Shown here: positions 1-7,235 of the stretch, in pieces
Layout of the letters: each line of letters starts with the position of its first letter
Numbering within the stretch: position 1 is the first letter of the stretch
DNA from: Brevundimonas sp. UBA2388
GTDB lineage: Bacteria; Pseudomonadota; Alphaproteobacteria; Caulobacterales; Caulobacteraceae
NCBI GenBank assembly: GCA_002343425.1
Contig: DDSO01000139.1
Coordinates: 14,418-59,512, forward strand
Length of the DNA: 45,095 bases
Direction: 5' to 3'
Notes under the pieces: model-generated
What the model was told of the DNA's origin: nothing
Seen by the model: the letters and a program-made list of their open reading frames with translations, nothing else
The model's database searches: none
Position numbers and translations under genes: made by a program

Positions 1-231
1 CTGCGCAAGATGCATCAAAACCTGTGGTGGGCCGTCGGCTACAACGTCATCGCCTTCCCGCTGGCCGCGGGCGTGCTCTATCCCTTCACCCTCAGCCCCG
101 AGATCGCCGCCCTGTCGATGTCCGGCAGTTCGGTGCTGGTGGCGGTCAACGCGCTGATGCTCAAACGGCTGCGGCTCGGCGCCGGCATGGGCGCCCGGCA
201 GCCCGCTACGTCAGGGGCGGCGCCGATCTAG
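1..231 (+). CDS. Heavy-metal P-type ATPase, C-terminal fragment (cut by window start)
   Basis: The frame is open from base 1 and ends with TAG at 229-231, so only the last 76 or so codons are visible. The residues NLWWAVGYNVIAFPLAAGVL and then SGSSVLVAVNALML match the last two membrane helices of P1B-type metal ATPases; the wording is closest to CopB-like copper pumps, where the last helix ends in NAxxL. The ATPase would expel Cu or another soft metal across the inner membrane. The catalytic core (CPC, DKTGT) lies upstream, so metal specificity cannot be read here. The polar tail after the last helix is short and ordinary. The ATG at 10 is internal and not the true start. Confidence 0.85.
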   Translation: MRKMHQNLWWAVGYNVIAFPLAAGVLYPFTLSPEIAALSMSGSSVLVAVNALMLKRLRLGAGMGARQPATSGAAPI

Positions 232-600
232 CTTCGCCAGCAGCACGTTGTCCCTGGTGACCGGGGCCCGCTGAGCGCCGCAGCGGACAGAGCGGCTCCT
301 CCAGCCGGAGATGCTCCAGCGGTTCGGCGGCGGACGGTGAGGTCGTCGGGGCGGAGCTGATGCGCCTCACCGCCCGGCGCCGGTTTGGCTTGACGGGGAA
401 CCTTCTGCGGAAAGAGCGGGCGGGGCATCCGACGACATCGGCTGGTGGAAACCGGGTGAAGCGGATGTCTATACGCATCGCCGCTCCGTATCCCTCAACA
501 AAACAGGAGTCGAAGGGAATCTTTTTAGGCACTTGATTCAGCACAAATCTAGGCGTTGCTTACTCAGGAATCTTCCCTGACTTCATGCAGGGGACCAACC
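232..600. other. Gene-poor gap before the first ECF sigma gene
   Basis: No convincing protein is seen on either strand; the open frames here lack recognisable motifs. A GC-rich dyad, CCGCTG (268-273) with CAGCGG (281-286), follows the ATPase but has no T-tract. A copy of the recurring GGGAT-N14-CGTA element lies on the minus strand at 472-494. Downstream of it on that strand, a 23-codon frame runs from ATG at 438 to TGA at 367 with no clear ribosome site. The bases from about 505 to 560 are relatively AT-rich and probably carry the promoter of the sigma gene that starts at 601. Confidence 0.5.
472..494 (-). promoter_or_regulatory. Candidate ECF-type promoter element (GGGAT-N14-CGTA)
   Basis: Read on the minus strand: GGGAT at 494-490, 14 bases, CGTA at 475-472. 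The four bases before CGTA are GATG, as in three other copies of this element in the window. No good gene lies downstream on the minus strand, so it may drive a short RNA or be non-functional. Confidence 0.4.
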
Positions 601-1299
601 ATGAGTTTACAGAGCCTCGTCACCGCTTCCAGCCGGGGAACACTGTCCACATACCCCCGGCTTACCGCCTCCGCGACGCCGGCGGCTGAAATTCGCCGCC
701 TCGTCGAGCGCCGTCTGCGCGAGGATCGTCCGACGCATTTGCGCTACCTTGTCAAACGGCTGCGCTCGCCCGAAGACGCCGAGGACGTCCTGCAGGAATT
801 CGCTCTCAAGGTGACCCTGGCGGCGGGCCGGCTGACCGACCCGGGCAAGGTGGACGCCTGGCTCGGGATCGCGCTGCGCAACGCCCTGTTCGATCGTTAC
901 CGCCGCAACGCGGCTCGAGCCCGGTTGACGAACGCCTTCGACGCCGAGCCCCGATATGACGAGGGGGACGGGCCGGACGACGACGTCCACCGCGCGCTGC
1001 ACTGTCTCGCGCTGGCCCTCGCGGAGCTTCCGACGGAAACCGCTCGCCTGCTGCGCAAGGCGGAAATGGAAGATGTCCCTTTGGCGGCTATCGCCGGCGA
1101 GATGCGCCTCACCGCCAACAACGTCGGCGTGCGGGTGCACCGGGGCCGCGCCGCGCTGCGGCGGCAGATGCTGGCGCACTGCCAGGCCTGCCCGGAGCCG
1201 TGCGCCCTGGTGGCCGCGGCCACCGCCCGCGCGACGCGGGCCGGGACTTTGGAGCATCAGACTTCGACCTCGATCCGGTCGCCATGCGACGCCGCATAG
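601..1299 (+). CDS. ECF-type RNA polymerase sigma factor with Cys-rich tail
   Basis: A 232-residue sigma-70 family protein. Region 2 is visible at about residues 30-108 (SPEDAEDVLQEFALKV, then WLGIALRNALFDRYRR) and region 4 at about 133-190 (LAELPTETARLLRKAEMEDVPL, read as two pieces, then the helix-turn-helix LTANNVGVRVHRGRAALRR). The ATG at 601 is preferred over an in-frame ATG at 556 because AGGGGACC sits just upstream and homology-like sequence begins later. After region 4 the tail has H193, C194, C197 and C201 (HCQACPEPC). Cys-rich C-termini are known in metal-responsive ECF factors of the CorE type, which need no anti-sigma; none is encoded next door. A direct metal-sensing role is inference. 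It lies between an ATPase fragment and a nuclease-like gene. Confidence 0.85.
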   Translation: MSLQSLVTASSRGTLSTYPRLTASATPAAEIRRLVERRLREDRPTHLRYLVKRLRSPEDAEDVLQEFALKVTLAAGRLTDPGKVDAWLGIALRNALFDRYRRNAARARLTNAFDAEPRYDEGDGPDDDVHRALHCLALALAELPTETARLLRKAEMEDVPLAAIAGEMRLTANNVGVRVHRGRAALRRQMLAHCQACPEPCALVAAATARATRAGTLEHQTSTSIRSPCDAA

Positions 1300-1757
1300 T
1301 CCAGGGCGTAGTCCAGTTCGCCCGGCGTTTATGAATGAACCGTTGGCCAAGGCGTCGCCGGCCGCCACTTCCATGCCAAGGCGGACGTGCATCGGCCCGT
1401 GCTGGCGGGCAAGCTAGTCATCTTCGCGCGCATGCTGATCCTGGCGGCCGCAAATCGCGTCCACCTGGCCCCGGATCTCGCCAGCGCCCATCACACTCCC
1501 AAGGACTTCCGGCGCGGTCGGACGTCTGAAGCGCGACCTGTTGATGGAAACCCTGCTCGCTCTGGCGCTCCTCGTCGTGGTCGTGGTCGCGGTCATGGCG
1601 CCCTGGCTCCGGTCACGCCCATCACCATGGCGAAGTCGGCATGGCGGCTGGCGCGCGACTCCCTTGCCAGGCGACCAGTGTCGGGACCCTGCGCCCAACC
1701 GCCACCCGCCTGGCGCCGGTGGCGCTTCCGCACCAATCTGACTAGGCTGGGACGGCG
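1300..1757. other. Degenerate gene-free stretch with possible gene remnants
   Basis: No intact gene was recognised. On the minus strand, overlapping the end of the sigma gene (about 1257-1325), a frame reads GELDYALDYAASHGDRIEVE before a stop. It resembles the C-terminus of DUF433-type antitoxin-like proteins, but a stop codon interrupts it just upstream. On the plus strand, 1541-1605 encodes METLLALALLVVVVVAVMAP, a membrane helix. About 20 bases later a different frame continues with a His-rich piece (GHAHHHGEVGM) to a stop near 1742, as if a small His-rich membrane protein had been frameshifted. Both readings are weak; together they suggest gene decay. Confidence 0.3.
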
Positions 1758-3050
1758 ATGGAATTCTGTGGGGGCGGCGTGCCGGATCGACTTCAAGAGC
1801 TTATCGAGCAGTGGCGCGACGATCCTTCGGCCACCTATCGGACGTGGTTCCTGTGGGATGAACGGCTGAAGAATTTCCGGTCCATCCGCCGGGGCATCGC
1901 TCAGGTCGTCGAGGAGATCGAGGCGGGCCGGTTCGGCGTCGCCTATCGTGGCTCGTCGCTGGAGACCATCGTCCATTCGGTCGCCGAACAACGCCAGATA
2001 TTCAAGGGCGCCGACCACGCGTTCCTGTGGAAGCCCAAGCTCCGGATTCCCGACATCTACGAGAACCCACCGAACCAGCGCGCCTTTGGCCGTCTGCTGC
2101 ATCACTGCAGCTGCTGTTCAACCGGCGCCGAGATCCTGTCCGGCATCCGCACGATCGATCAGCTCAAGATCAAGGGCCTTGGGCCGGCCGTGGCCAACCT
2201 GATCTACTTCCTGCATCCCACGCACGCCCCGCCGTTCAACACCGCCATCGTCAATGGCTACAACGCAATCACCGGGTCGAAAGTGAAGCTGGGCAGCTGG
2301 GAGCACTATCTGGCCATGCGAGAGGGAATTCTGGAACTCAACGCCCGCTATCGCGACCTGCTGTCAAACGACCTGGGCGCCATCGCGGGCTTCCTCTTCG
2401 ACATCGGGTCAGGACGATACCCCGCCCCGCCCCTGGAAAGCGAAGATATCTCTGACCGCGACTGGGATCGGCGGCTGGCTGAAGCCCGGGCTGAAGCGGT
2501 GAAGTTCGAGAAGACCGCGCTGCAGCAACGCGACACTGATCGCACCCACACCGAAATCCAGGCATGGATCCGGGATCTGGGGCGAGCGCTCGGCTATCGC
2601 GTATGGATCGCCGCCAATGACCGCAGCCGGCCTTATGCCGGGGCACGTCTCGGTGACGGCTGTCTGGACCAGCTGCCGGCGGCGCTGGCGAACGGCGCGG
2701 GTGCAGAGTCGATCCGCCTCATCGACGTCCTCTGGCTGGAGGCCGGCGCGGATCGCGTGACAGCCGCCTTTGAGGTCGAACACTCCACCACGATTTATTC
2801 CGGCGTCGTGCGCATGCTGGACCTCGCCCTGTCTGGCGAGCTCCATACGTCCGCAGGCCTGTTCCTGGTGGCGCCAGACAGCCGCGAGGGCGACGTCCGC
2901 GCCCAGCTGCGGCGGCCCGCCTTCAGCCGGATCGCGGACCTTGACGTGCGTTACCTTCCCTATGGGGAGCTGGAACGGCACCGGGCTTCAATCGCCCGCT
3001 TCGGGACCGACCTTCGGGCTCTGACAGAAATCTCCCACCGCCTGATCTGA
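1758..3050 (+). CDS. HhH plus PD-(D/E)xK nuclease-like protein (restriction-endonuclease-like)
   Basis: A 430-residue protein of uncertain role. The N-terminal half is helical and holds a helix-hairpin-helix-like segment, IKGLGPAVANLIYFLHP (about 138-154), typical of DNA-backbone binding. The C-terminal half fits the PD-(D/E)xK nuclease fold: D323 in LIDVLWLE and E339-V-E341 in AAFEVEHST, followed by YSGVVRMLDLAL and a strand LFLVAPDSRE. The EVEHST wording is familiar from type II restriction-like proteins; a Glu sits where the motif's Lys usually is. A GTG at 1779 with GGGGG just upstream is an alternative start. No methyltransferase partner flanks it, so either a solitary nuclease or DNA-repair role is possible. 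It reads away from decayed sequence, consistent with acquired DNA. Confidence 0.6.
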   Translation: MEFCGGGVPDRLQELIEQWRDDPSATYRTWFLWDERLKNFRSIRRGIAQVVEEIEAGRFGVAYRGSSLETIVHSVAEQRQIFKGADHAFLWKPKLRIPDIYENPPNQRAFGRLLHHCSCCSTGAEILSGIRTIDQLKIKGLGPAVANLIYFLHPTHAPPFNTAIVNGYNAITGSKVKLGSWEHYLAMREGILELNARYRDLLSNDLGAIAGFLFDIGSGRYPAPPLESEDISDRDWDRRLAEARAEAVKFEKTALQQRDTDRTHTEIQAWIRDLGRALGYRVWIAANDRSRPYAGARLGDGCLDQLPAALANGAGAESIRLIDVLWLEAGADRVTAAFEVEHSTTIYSGVVRMLDLALSGELHTSAGLFLVAPDSREGDVRAQLRRPAFSRIADLDVRYLPYGELERHRASIARFGTDLRALTEISHRLI

Positions 3051-3092
3051 TGGCGGGCCGGGCGCCGGGCGGTCAATCGATCCGGGGGCGCG

Positions 3093-3821
3093 TTACTCAC
3101 GCCGGACAGCGCGCTGCGATGCCCGAGCCGCCTTCAGATCCCGCGCCAGCCGAATCCAGAGCAGGATGAACCCCGAAACGACGATGCTCAGGGTCAAGGC
3201 CGTGGTGATGATGATCAGGGGGTGATTGAAGTCCTCGCCGTCGTTCCAGTCCATGACGTGGAGCCGCCAGAAGAAATCGAAAATCCGCCAGACGCCCGAG
3301 CGGCGCGTCACCACCTCGCCGGTGGCGGGCGACAGGTAGAAGGAGGTCTTTTCCCGATCGGCGAAGTCGACGCGCCACAGCGGTCCGGTCCGGCCCGTCT
3401 CCTGGGGCGCGGTGTTCAGGAGCACGGCGCCCGAGACCCTCGCCTCGCCTCGATAGGCGCCCTTGGCGAAGGCCGAAGCCTCGGCGGCCGACATCGGCCC
3501 GAACGGTCGGCCGGTCGCGGCGGACACGATGACGGGTTCGCCCGTCGCCGGCTTCAGTGTCCAGGCGGGTCCCCGCGGCGTCGCGTGCAGCTCCGCCTGA
3601 ACGGGGGCGACGCCCGCGCGCCGCGCGATCTCGTCGAGCGCCGGAAGCGCGCCGAGCTCCAGCGGACCCGGCTTGAGTTCGACCGCGCGATGTTCGCCGC
3701 GCACCGTCTCGATCGGCATGGCCGTCATCACCAGACCGCCGCCGACCCAGAACAGCACCTGAAGGCCGACGACCAGCGCGATCCATTTGTGCAGTTGGGT
3801 GGAGAGCTTGAGAACCTTCAT
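3093..3821 (-). CDS. PepSY domain membrane protein
   Basis: A 242-residue protein with an N-terminal membrane helix (LHKWIALVVGLQVLFWVGGG), a periplasmic region of about 165 residues with PepSY-like strands (VIVSAATGRPFGPMS, FYLSPATGEVVTRR), the signature FFWRLHVMDWND, and a C-terminal helix (IIIITTALTLSIVVSGFILL) with a basic tail. PepSY-associated membrane proteins are linked to metal or haem reduction and cupredoxin-like electron transfer; the substrate here is unknown. Its ATG overlaps the stop of the upstream DUF411 gene (ATGA), so the two are translationally coupled. It is the last gene of the leftward operon that starts with the DUF2231 gene at 5647. Confidence 0.8.
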   Translation of the reverse strand: MKVLKLSTQLHKWIALVVGLQVLFWVGGGLVMTAMPIETVRGEHRAVELKPGPLELGALPALDEIARRAGVAPVQAELHATPRGPAWTLKPATGEPVIVSAATGRPFGPMSAAEASAFAKGAYRGEARVSGAVLLNTAPQETGRTGPLWRVDFADREKTSFYLSPATGEVVTRRSGVWRIFDFFWRLHVMDWNDGEDFNHPLIIITTALTLSIVVSGFILLWIRLARDLKAARASQRAVRRE

Positions 3822-4300
3822 GCCCCGCGCCTCGCCTGGCCGTGACGCGCGAAGACGCGCGTGCTGCCGCCCTTGAGGATCAGCAGGGTCTCATAGGCCT
3901 CCCGTTGCCCGTCGGGCGTCTCCATGCCGGGAGACCCCAGCGGCATCCCGGGAACGGCGAGACCTACGGCCTCCGGACGTTCGGCAAGAAGCCGGCGCAC
4001 ATCCTCGGCCGGCACATGGCCCTCAAGGACATATCCGCCAATCAGGGCCGTATGGCAGGACGCCAAGGACTCGGGAACGCCTTGGGTGCGGCGGACCGAG
4101 CCGGGGTCGGCCACCTCGGTTATCCGCGCCTGAAACCCCGCCCCTGTCATGTGTTCGACCCATGCGCCGCAGCAGCCGCAGGTGGGCGATTTGTAGACGA
4201 CGAGGTCGGACGAAGGACGCGGGGTTTGAGCGCAGGCCGCGGCTGCCAAGGCGCTGACGCCGAGGATCAGAAGGGAGCGGCGCGAGAACGACGTCATCAT
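3818..4300 (-). CDS. DUF411 periplasmic metal-binding protein
   Basis: A 160-residue exported protein. The start at 4300 gives an N-terminus MMTSFSRRSLLILGVSALAA with twin Arg and a hydrophobic core, so Tat or lipoprotein-like export (AAACAQ) is likely. The DUF411 hallmarks follow: YKSPTCGCCGAWVEHM (C-x-C-C thioredoxin-like motif), SCHTALIGGYVLEGHVPAED and the VPGMPLGSPGME loop. DUF411 proteins sit in copper and other metal clusters and are thought to bind Cu. The reading frame is open upstream to 4405, but that part does not look coding. It lies 50 bases after the NTF2-like gene and overlaps the PepSY gene by four bases. A paralogue occurs at 30203. Confidence 0.85.
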   Translation of the reverse strand: MMTSFSRRSLLILGVSALAAAACAQTPRPSSDLVVYKSPTCGCCGAWVEHMTGAGFQARITEVADPGSVRRTQGVPESLASCHTALIGGYVLEGHVPAEDVRRLLAERPEAVGLAVPGMPLGSPGMETPDGQREAYETLLILKGGSTRVFARHGQARRGA

Positions 4301-4350
4301 TGGCTCATTACTCTGGTGATCGGGAGGCCGGGCAACCCGTTTCCGCGTCT

Positions 4351-4896
4351 TCAGGTCGCCCGGCGCAAGGGCCGAGCCGAAGAGTGATAGATGGCGAACC
4401 TCCACTCGTCGCCCCGCTTGCGCAGGACGCTTGTGGCGACGCCGCGACGCTCGATCGGTTCGCGCGCCGTGTCCCTGAAGGTGATGTGATAGGTGTAGGT
4501 CTCGCTCACGAATGCGGTATCGCCGTCGATCTCCACTGTCATCTGGTGGTTGCGAAACTCGAAACCCGCCAGATCGGTAAACTCGGGTCCAAGATGGTGC
4601 TCGAGGTAATAGGCGAACGTCCCCTCGACGCCGCCGTTCTCGAAAATTGCCGAGTCCTCCCAGAACAGAGCCGGGGTCTGTGACACGTCCATCCGGGTAA
4701 TGGCGTCCCTGTAGGCGGCGACGACGGTTCGGACCTGCGCCTCGTCAGCGGTTTGCGCATGGCCGGGGGCGTGTGCCGAGCCTGGGGTGTGGGCCGAGCC
4801 GGGGGCGTGAGAGTGGGGCGCCTGGGTCTGGGCCTGGGCGGAGGTGGCGAGGACGGCGGCGAGCGCCGATCCGGCGAGTGCTGAACGAAACGACAT
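4351..4896 (-). CDS. Secreted NTF2-like (SnoaL/DUF4440 type) protein with His-rich linker
   Basis: A 181-residue protein with a signal peptide (SALAGSALAAVLATSAQAQ) followed by a His/Pro/Gly segment with repeated AHxPGSAH units, then an NTF2-like fold of about 125 residues: VRTVVAAYRDAITRMD, ALFWEDSAIFENGG, VEGTFAYYLEHHL, FVSETYTYHI, and ATSVLRKRGDEWRFAIYHSS at the end, the usual last strand pair. The His-rich linker suggests periplasmic metal binding; no catalytic function can be assigned. It sits between the DUF2231 and DUF411 genes on the same strand, so it is probably co-transcribed with them. The start at 4896 is supported by CAGGAGC about seven bases upstream. Confidence 0.75.
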   Translation of the reverse strand: MSFRSALAGSALAAVLATSAQAQTQAPHSHAPGSAHTPGSAHAPGHAQTADEAQVRTVVAAYRDAITRMDVSQTPALFWEDSAIFENGGVEGTFAYYLEHHLGPEFTDLAGFEFRNHQMTVEIDGDTAFVSETYTYHITFRDTAREPIERRGVATSVLRKRGDEWRFAIYHSSARPLRRAT

Positions 4897-4993
4897 GGAT
4901 CAAGCTCCTGGTTAGCCGCGGCCGCGAAAGCGTCCTGGTCCGGCAAAAGTGGATGGAAAACTATGTGGCGGGCGACGCGTGTCCTTGAGGCCC

Positions 4994-5647
4994 TCAGAAC
5001 ATCAGATGTCTCACGCCGTGGGTCAGCATCCCGCCCAGCAGGCCGTTGACGATCACGGCGGCGGCGGTAAGCGTCAACAGGCCGACGTAGATCAGCTCAC
5101 GCCCGCGTCCCGGTCGGCGGACCCAATGTTCCTTCGCCCACCAGCTCAACAGGCCCAGAACGGCGATCGAGGTGCCGAGCCACCGGTGATAAGCGTGGGT
5201 CGCGTCGTCCTTGCCGGGGAGGCCCATGGCGAACCACCCCAGCGCCACCGCGGCGAGCGCAGAGATCGCGGCCAGGGCGATAATGACGCGGGTGCCCTGG
5301 GTCAGGACCGGCCGGCGGAGCGTCAGCGCGGCGATCTCGAGAAGGGCGGCGACGAGGAACAGCGCGATGGGGAAATGCACCGCGGCCGGATGCATGGCCC
5401 CGAGCCAGCGATACAGGCGCTGGGGCATGGGCTTGGGAGCCTCGTCCGCCATCATGGCTCCGTGGTCCATGTCCTGGGCCATGCCCGGCATGGCCATCAC
5501 GCCGCCTTCCGGAACGGCGGCCGTCGGCGTGGCGACCTGGGCGCGAGCCGCCGCGGCCTTCTCGTGGGCCTCATGCGCGAACGCCGGCGCGCTGACTGAC
5601 AGCGCCAGCGCCAGGGCGAGCCCCGGCAGAAATTTGCGCATCGCCAT
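4994..5647 (-). CDS. DUF2231 membrane protein with Met/His-rich periplasmic segment
   Basis: A 217-residue protein: signal peptide (LPGLALALALSVSAPAFAHE), an Ala-rich stretch, a Met/His-rich motif (MAMPGMAQDMDHGAMM, about residues 50-66), then the DUF2231 signature HPAAVHFPIALFLVAALLE and three further membrane helices, ending in LLGGMLTHGVRHLMF. DUF2231 proteins are conserved next to copper genes, but their biochemical role is not settled. The Met/His segment looks like a Cu(I)/Cu(II) ligand region. The ATG at 5647 has GGAGAG five bases upstream. A candidate ECF promoter at 5701-5679 lies 31 bases before the start, back-to-back with that of the CnrYXH-like operon. First gene of the leftward operon to 3093. 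Confidence 0.8.
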   Translation of the reverse strand: MAMRKFLPGLALALALSVSAPAFAHEAHEKAAAARAQVATPTAAVPEGGVMAMPGMAQDMDHGAMMADEAPKPMPQRLYRWLGAMHPAAVHFPIALFLVAALLEIAALTLRRPVLTQGTRVIIALAAISALAAVALGWFAMGLPGKDDATHAYHRWLGTSIAVLGLLSWWAKEHWVRRPGRGRELIYVGLLTLTAAAVIVNGLLGGMLTHGVRHLMF

Positions 5648-5678
5648 TGTTCTCTCCCATCCTGTGCCTTCTGCTAAC

Positions 5679-5701
5679 TACGCATCCGGGAAGCCGTCCC
5701 C
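5679..5701 (-). promoter_or_regulatory. Candidate ECF promoter of the DUF2231 operon
   Basis: Minus-strand GGGGA (5701-5697), 14 bases, CGTA (5682-5679). It matches the GGGAT-N14-CGTA element with one change in the upstream half and carries GATG before CGTA. The ATG of the DUF2231 gene is 31 bases downstream, a typical promoter distance. Confidence 0.5.
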
Positions 5702-5709
5702 TCGTTTGA

Positions 5710-5732
5710 GGGATTCCGCCCGTTTCGGCGTA
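5710..5732 (+). promoter_or_regulatory. Candidate ECF promoter of the CnrYXH-like operon
   Basis: GGGAT (5710-5714), 14 bases, CGTA (5729-5732), then 31 bases to the first ATG of the operon. It faces away from the matching element at 5679-5701, with eight bases between their upstream halves. ECF sigma factors usually transcribe their own operon, so the downstream sigma gene is the likely user. Confidence 0.55.
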
Positions 5733-5763
5733 GTAGGGATTAGGGGCGCTAGGAGAGTGTTCG

Positions 5764-6045
5764 ATGACGCGTAATCTTGATGATCTTCTGAATCGATCGG
5801 CGGCCGTGTCCGCCGGTCGGTCGCTCGACGGGCTCGAGCCGCTCGTCTGGCGCCGGGTCGACGCGCTTCGCGGCGAAAGGCTGACCAAACAACTGCGCCT
5901 TGGCGCCGTCGCCATGGCCCTGGTCACCGGCCTGACCGTGGGCGGCGTCGGCGCGGTCGCCGCTCCCCGACCGCGTGGGGATATGGCCATCTTCACGGTC
6001 GATGCTGGTCTGTCGCCCCTGGTGCGTCTGGAAGCCGGCCGGTGA
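5764..6045 (+). CDS. CnrY-like membrane anti-sigma factor (predicted)
   Basis: A 93-residue protein with a cytoplasmic N-terminus of about 43 residues (DDLLNRSAAVSAGRSLDGLE, then LVWRRVDALRGERLTKQ), one membrane helix (about 44-67, LRLGAVAMALVTGLTVGGVG), and a short periplasmic tail. Size, topology and position before a CnrX-like sensor and an ECF sigma factor match CnrY of the Cupriavidus cnrYXH system, where the short cytoplasmic part holds the sigma factor. Direct sequence similarity to CnrY is too weak to claim by eye, so the call rests on gene order and topology. The stop codon overlaps the start of the next gene. Confidence 0.65.
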   Translation: MTRNLDDLLNRSAAVSAGRSLDGLEPLVWRRVDALRGERLTKQLRLGAVAMALVTGLTVGGVGAVAAPRPRGDMAIFTVDAGLSPLVRLEAGR

Positions 6046-6482
6046 TGCGCGGCTGGCGGGCGATCGCACTGACCGCCGTGCTGGCGGCTGTCGCCAGCGG
6101 CGCGGGCACCTGGATCAGCGCCAGCTGGGTGCTCAGCCGGCGCGAACCGCCGTCCCTGCACGACATCGTCCACCATGACTTGAAGCTCTCGCCTGATCAG
6201 CTGACCCGTATCGAGGCCGTCGAAGCCCGGTTCGCCGCCCGCCGGCCCGCGCTCGAAGCCGACATCCGCGCGGCGAATCTGGAACTGGCGCGCGCCATCC
6301 AACAGAGTGATGGCGACGGACCCCAGGTCCAGGCCGCGGTGGACCACTTTCACGTCGCGATGGGCGCCCTGCAGAAGGAGACCATCACCCACGTCTTCGA
6401 GATGCGGTCCGTGCTGACGCCGGCCCAGGCGGAGGTCTTCGACGACCGCATCGTCGCGGCTCTCGCGCCCAACGAAGACTAG
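6045..6482 (+). CDS. CnrX-like periplasmic metal sensor
   Basis: A 145-residue membrane-anchored protein: one N-terminal helix (AIALTAVLAAVASGAGTWIS), then a four-helix periplasmic domain of the heavy-metal sensor/Spy kind with LSPDQLTRIEAVEARF and VLTPAQAEVFDDR. The Co/Ni ligands known for CnrX (H42, H46, E63, H119, M123) all have counterparts at a constant offset of three: H39, H43, E60, H116 and M120 (HDIVH, EARFA, HVFEM). This supports a functional Ni/Co-type site, though other divalent metals are possible. In CnrYXH, metal binding by X releases the sigma factor from Y. An overlapping GTG at 6042 could also be the start. The sigma gene follows after eight bases. Confidence 0.85.
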   Translation: MRGWRAIALTAVLAAVASGAGTWISASWVLSRREPPSLHDIVHHDLKLSPDQLTRIEAVEARFAARRPALEADIRAANLELARAIQQSDGDGPQVQAAVDHFHVAMGALQKETITHVFEMRSVLTPAQAEVFDDRIVAALAPNED

Positions 6483-6490
6483 CGGTCCGG

Positions 6491-7069
6491 GTGGAGAGTT
6501 CAGCGGACCTGTCAGCCCGCGCCGCCGGGGGCGACCGGGCGGCCTTCAGCGAGTTGATGCGGCAGACGAAGACGACGCTGTTCCGCTTCATCCGGCGCTA
6601 TGTCGGCGACGAGCAAGAGGCATGGGATCTGTTGCAGGAGACCTATGCGGCGGCCTGGATCAACATCCGCCGTTACGATCCGACGCGCCCCTTCGAGGCC
6701 TGGATCCGGACCATCGCGCTCAACAAATGCCGGGACTGGAGCCGCCGCGGTCTTGTCCGACGGCTCATCCGGGGCGGCGTCGATCTCTCGTCGCCGGAAG
6801 CCATGTCCGTGCCGGACGGGGCCGAATCGGCGGATGAACGGATGGAGGCCCACGACCGGCTCGCCCGGCTGAACGAGGCGATGAGCCGTTTGCCCCCTCA
6901 CCTCAAGGCGCCGCTCCTGCTCACCACGATTGAGGGACGCAGTCAGGCGGAAACGGCCGGACTGCTTGGCGTCTCTACAAAGACGGTAGAGACCCGCGTG
7001 GCGCGCGCCCGTCGCAAGCTGTCTGAGGCCCTGGGCGGCACAGCCGCCTTTCGGGCCGTTCCGGACTGA
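6491..7069 (+). CDS. CnrH-like ECF sigma factor
   Basis: A 192-residue ECF sigma factor. Region 2 spans about residues 20-90 (RFIRRYVGDEQEAWDLLQET, WIRTIALNKCRDWSRR) and region 4 about 125-180 (MSRLPPHLKAPLLLTTIEGR, then the helix-turn-helix of SQAETAGLLGVSTKTVETRV). The start is GTG at 6491, eight bases after the sensor stop, as expected for a coupled Y-X-H operon. It should direct polymerase to metal-inducible promoters when released by the anti-sigma. The recurring GGGAT-N14-CGTA element upstream of its own operon and of the DUF2231 operon is a candidate recognition site (inference). Confidence 0.9.
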   Translation: MESSADLSARAAGGDRAAFSELMRQTKTTLFRFIRRYVGDEQEAWDLLQETYAAAWINIRRYDPTRPFEAWIRTIALNKCRDWSRRGLVRRLIRGGVDLSSPEAMSVPDGAESADERMEAHDRLARLNEAMSRLPPHLKAPLLLTTIEGRSQAETAGLLGVSTKTVETRVARARRKLSEALGGTAAFRAVPD

Positions 7070-7148
7070 AGGCTTCGGGCCGTTCGTCTATGCTCGCTGA
7101 TCACTGCATTCCTACGGGAGCCAAGGCCGGTCGATCCACATCGGGCGA

Positions 7149-7171
7149 GGGCTGCGGCTCGCGCCCGCGTA
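7149..7171 (+). promoter_or_regulatory. Weak copy of the GGGAT-N14-CGTA element
   Basis: GGGCT (7149-7153), 14 bases, CGTA (7168-7171): one mismatch to the element found before the CnrYXH-like operon. It lies 64 bases before the lipoprotein gene and would place that gene and copC under the same ECF factor. The spacer is very GC-rich, so the match may be chance. Confidence 0.25.
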
Positions 7172-7235
7172 CTCCATTATGAAGGCGTCGCTCACTCTCG
7201 CTCGACGGCCGCCCATTTCTTCAGGAGCTTGCCAC

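Noticed and set aside
1257..1328. Minus-strand piece resembling a DUF433 C-terminus
   Set aside because: Only about 20 codons are continuous before an in-frame stop, and it overlaps the sigma gene. Noted as a possible remnant, not called as a gene.
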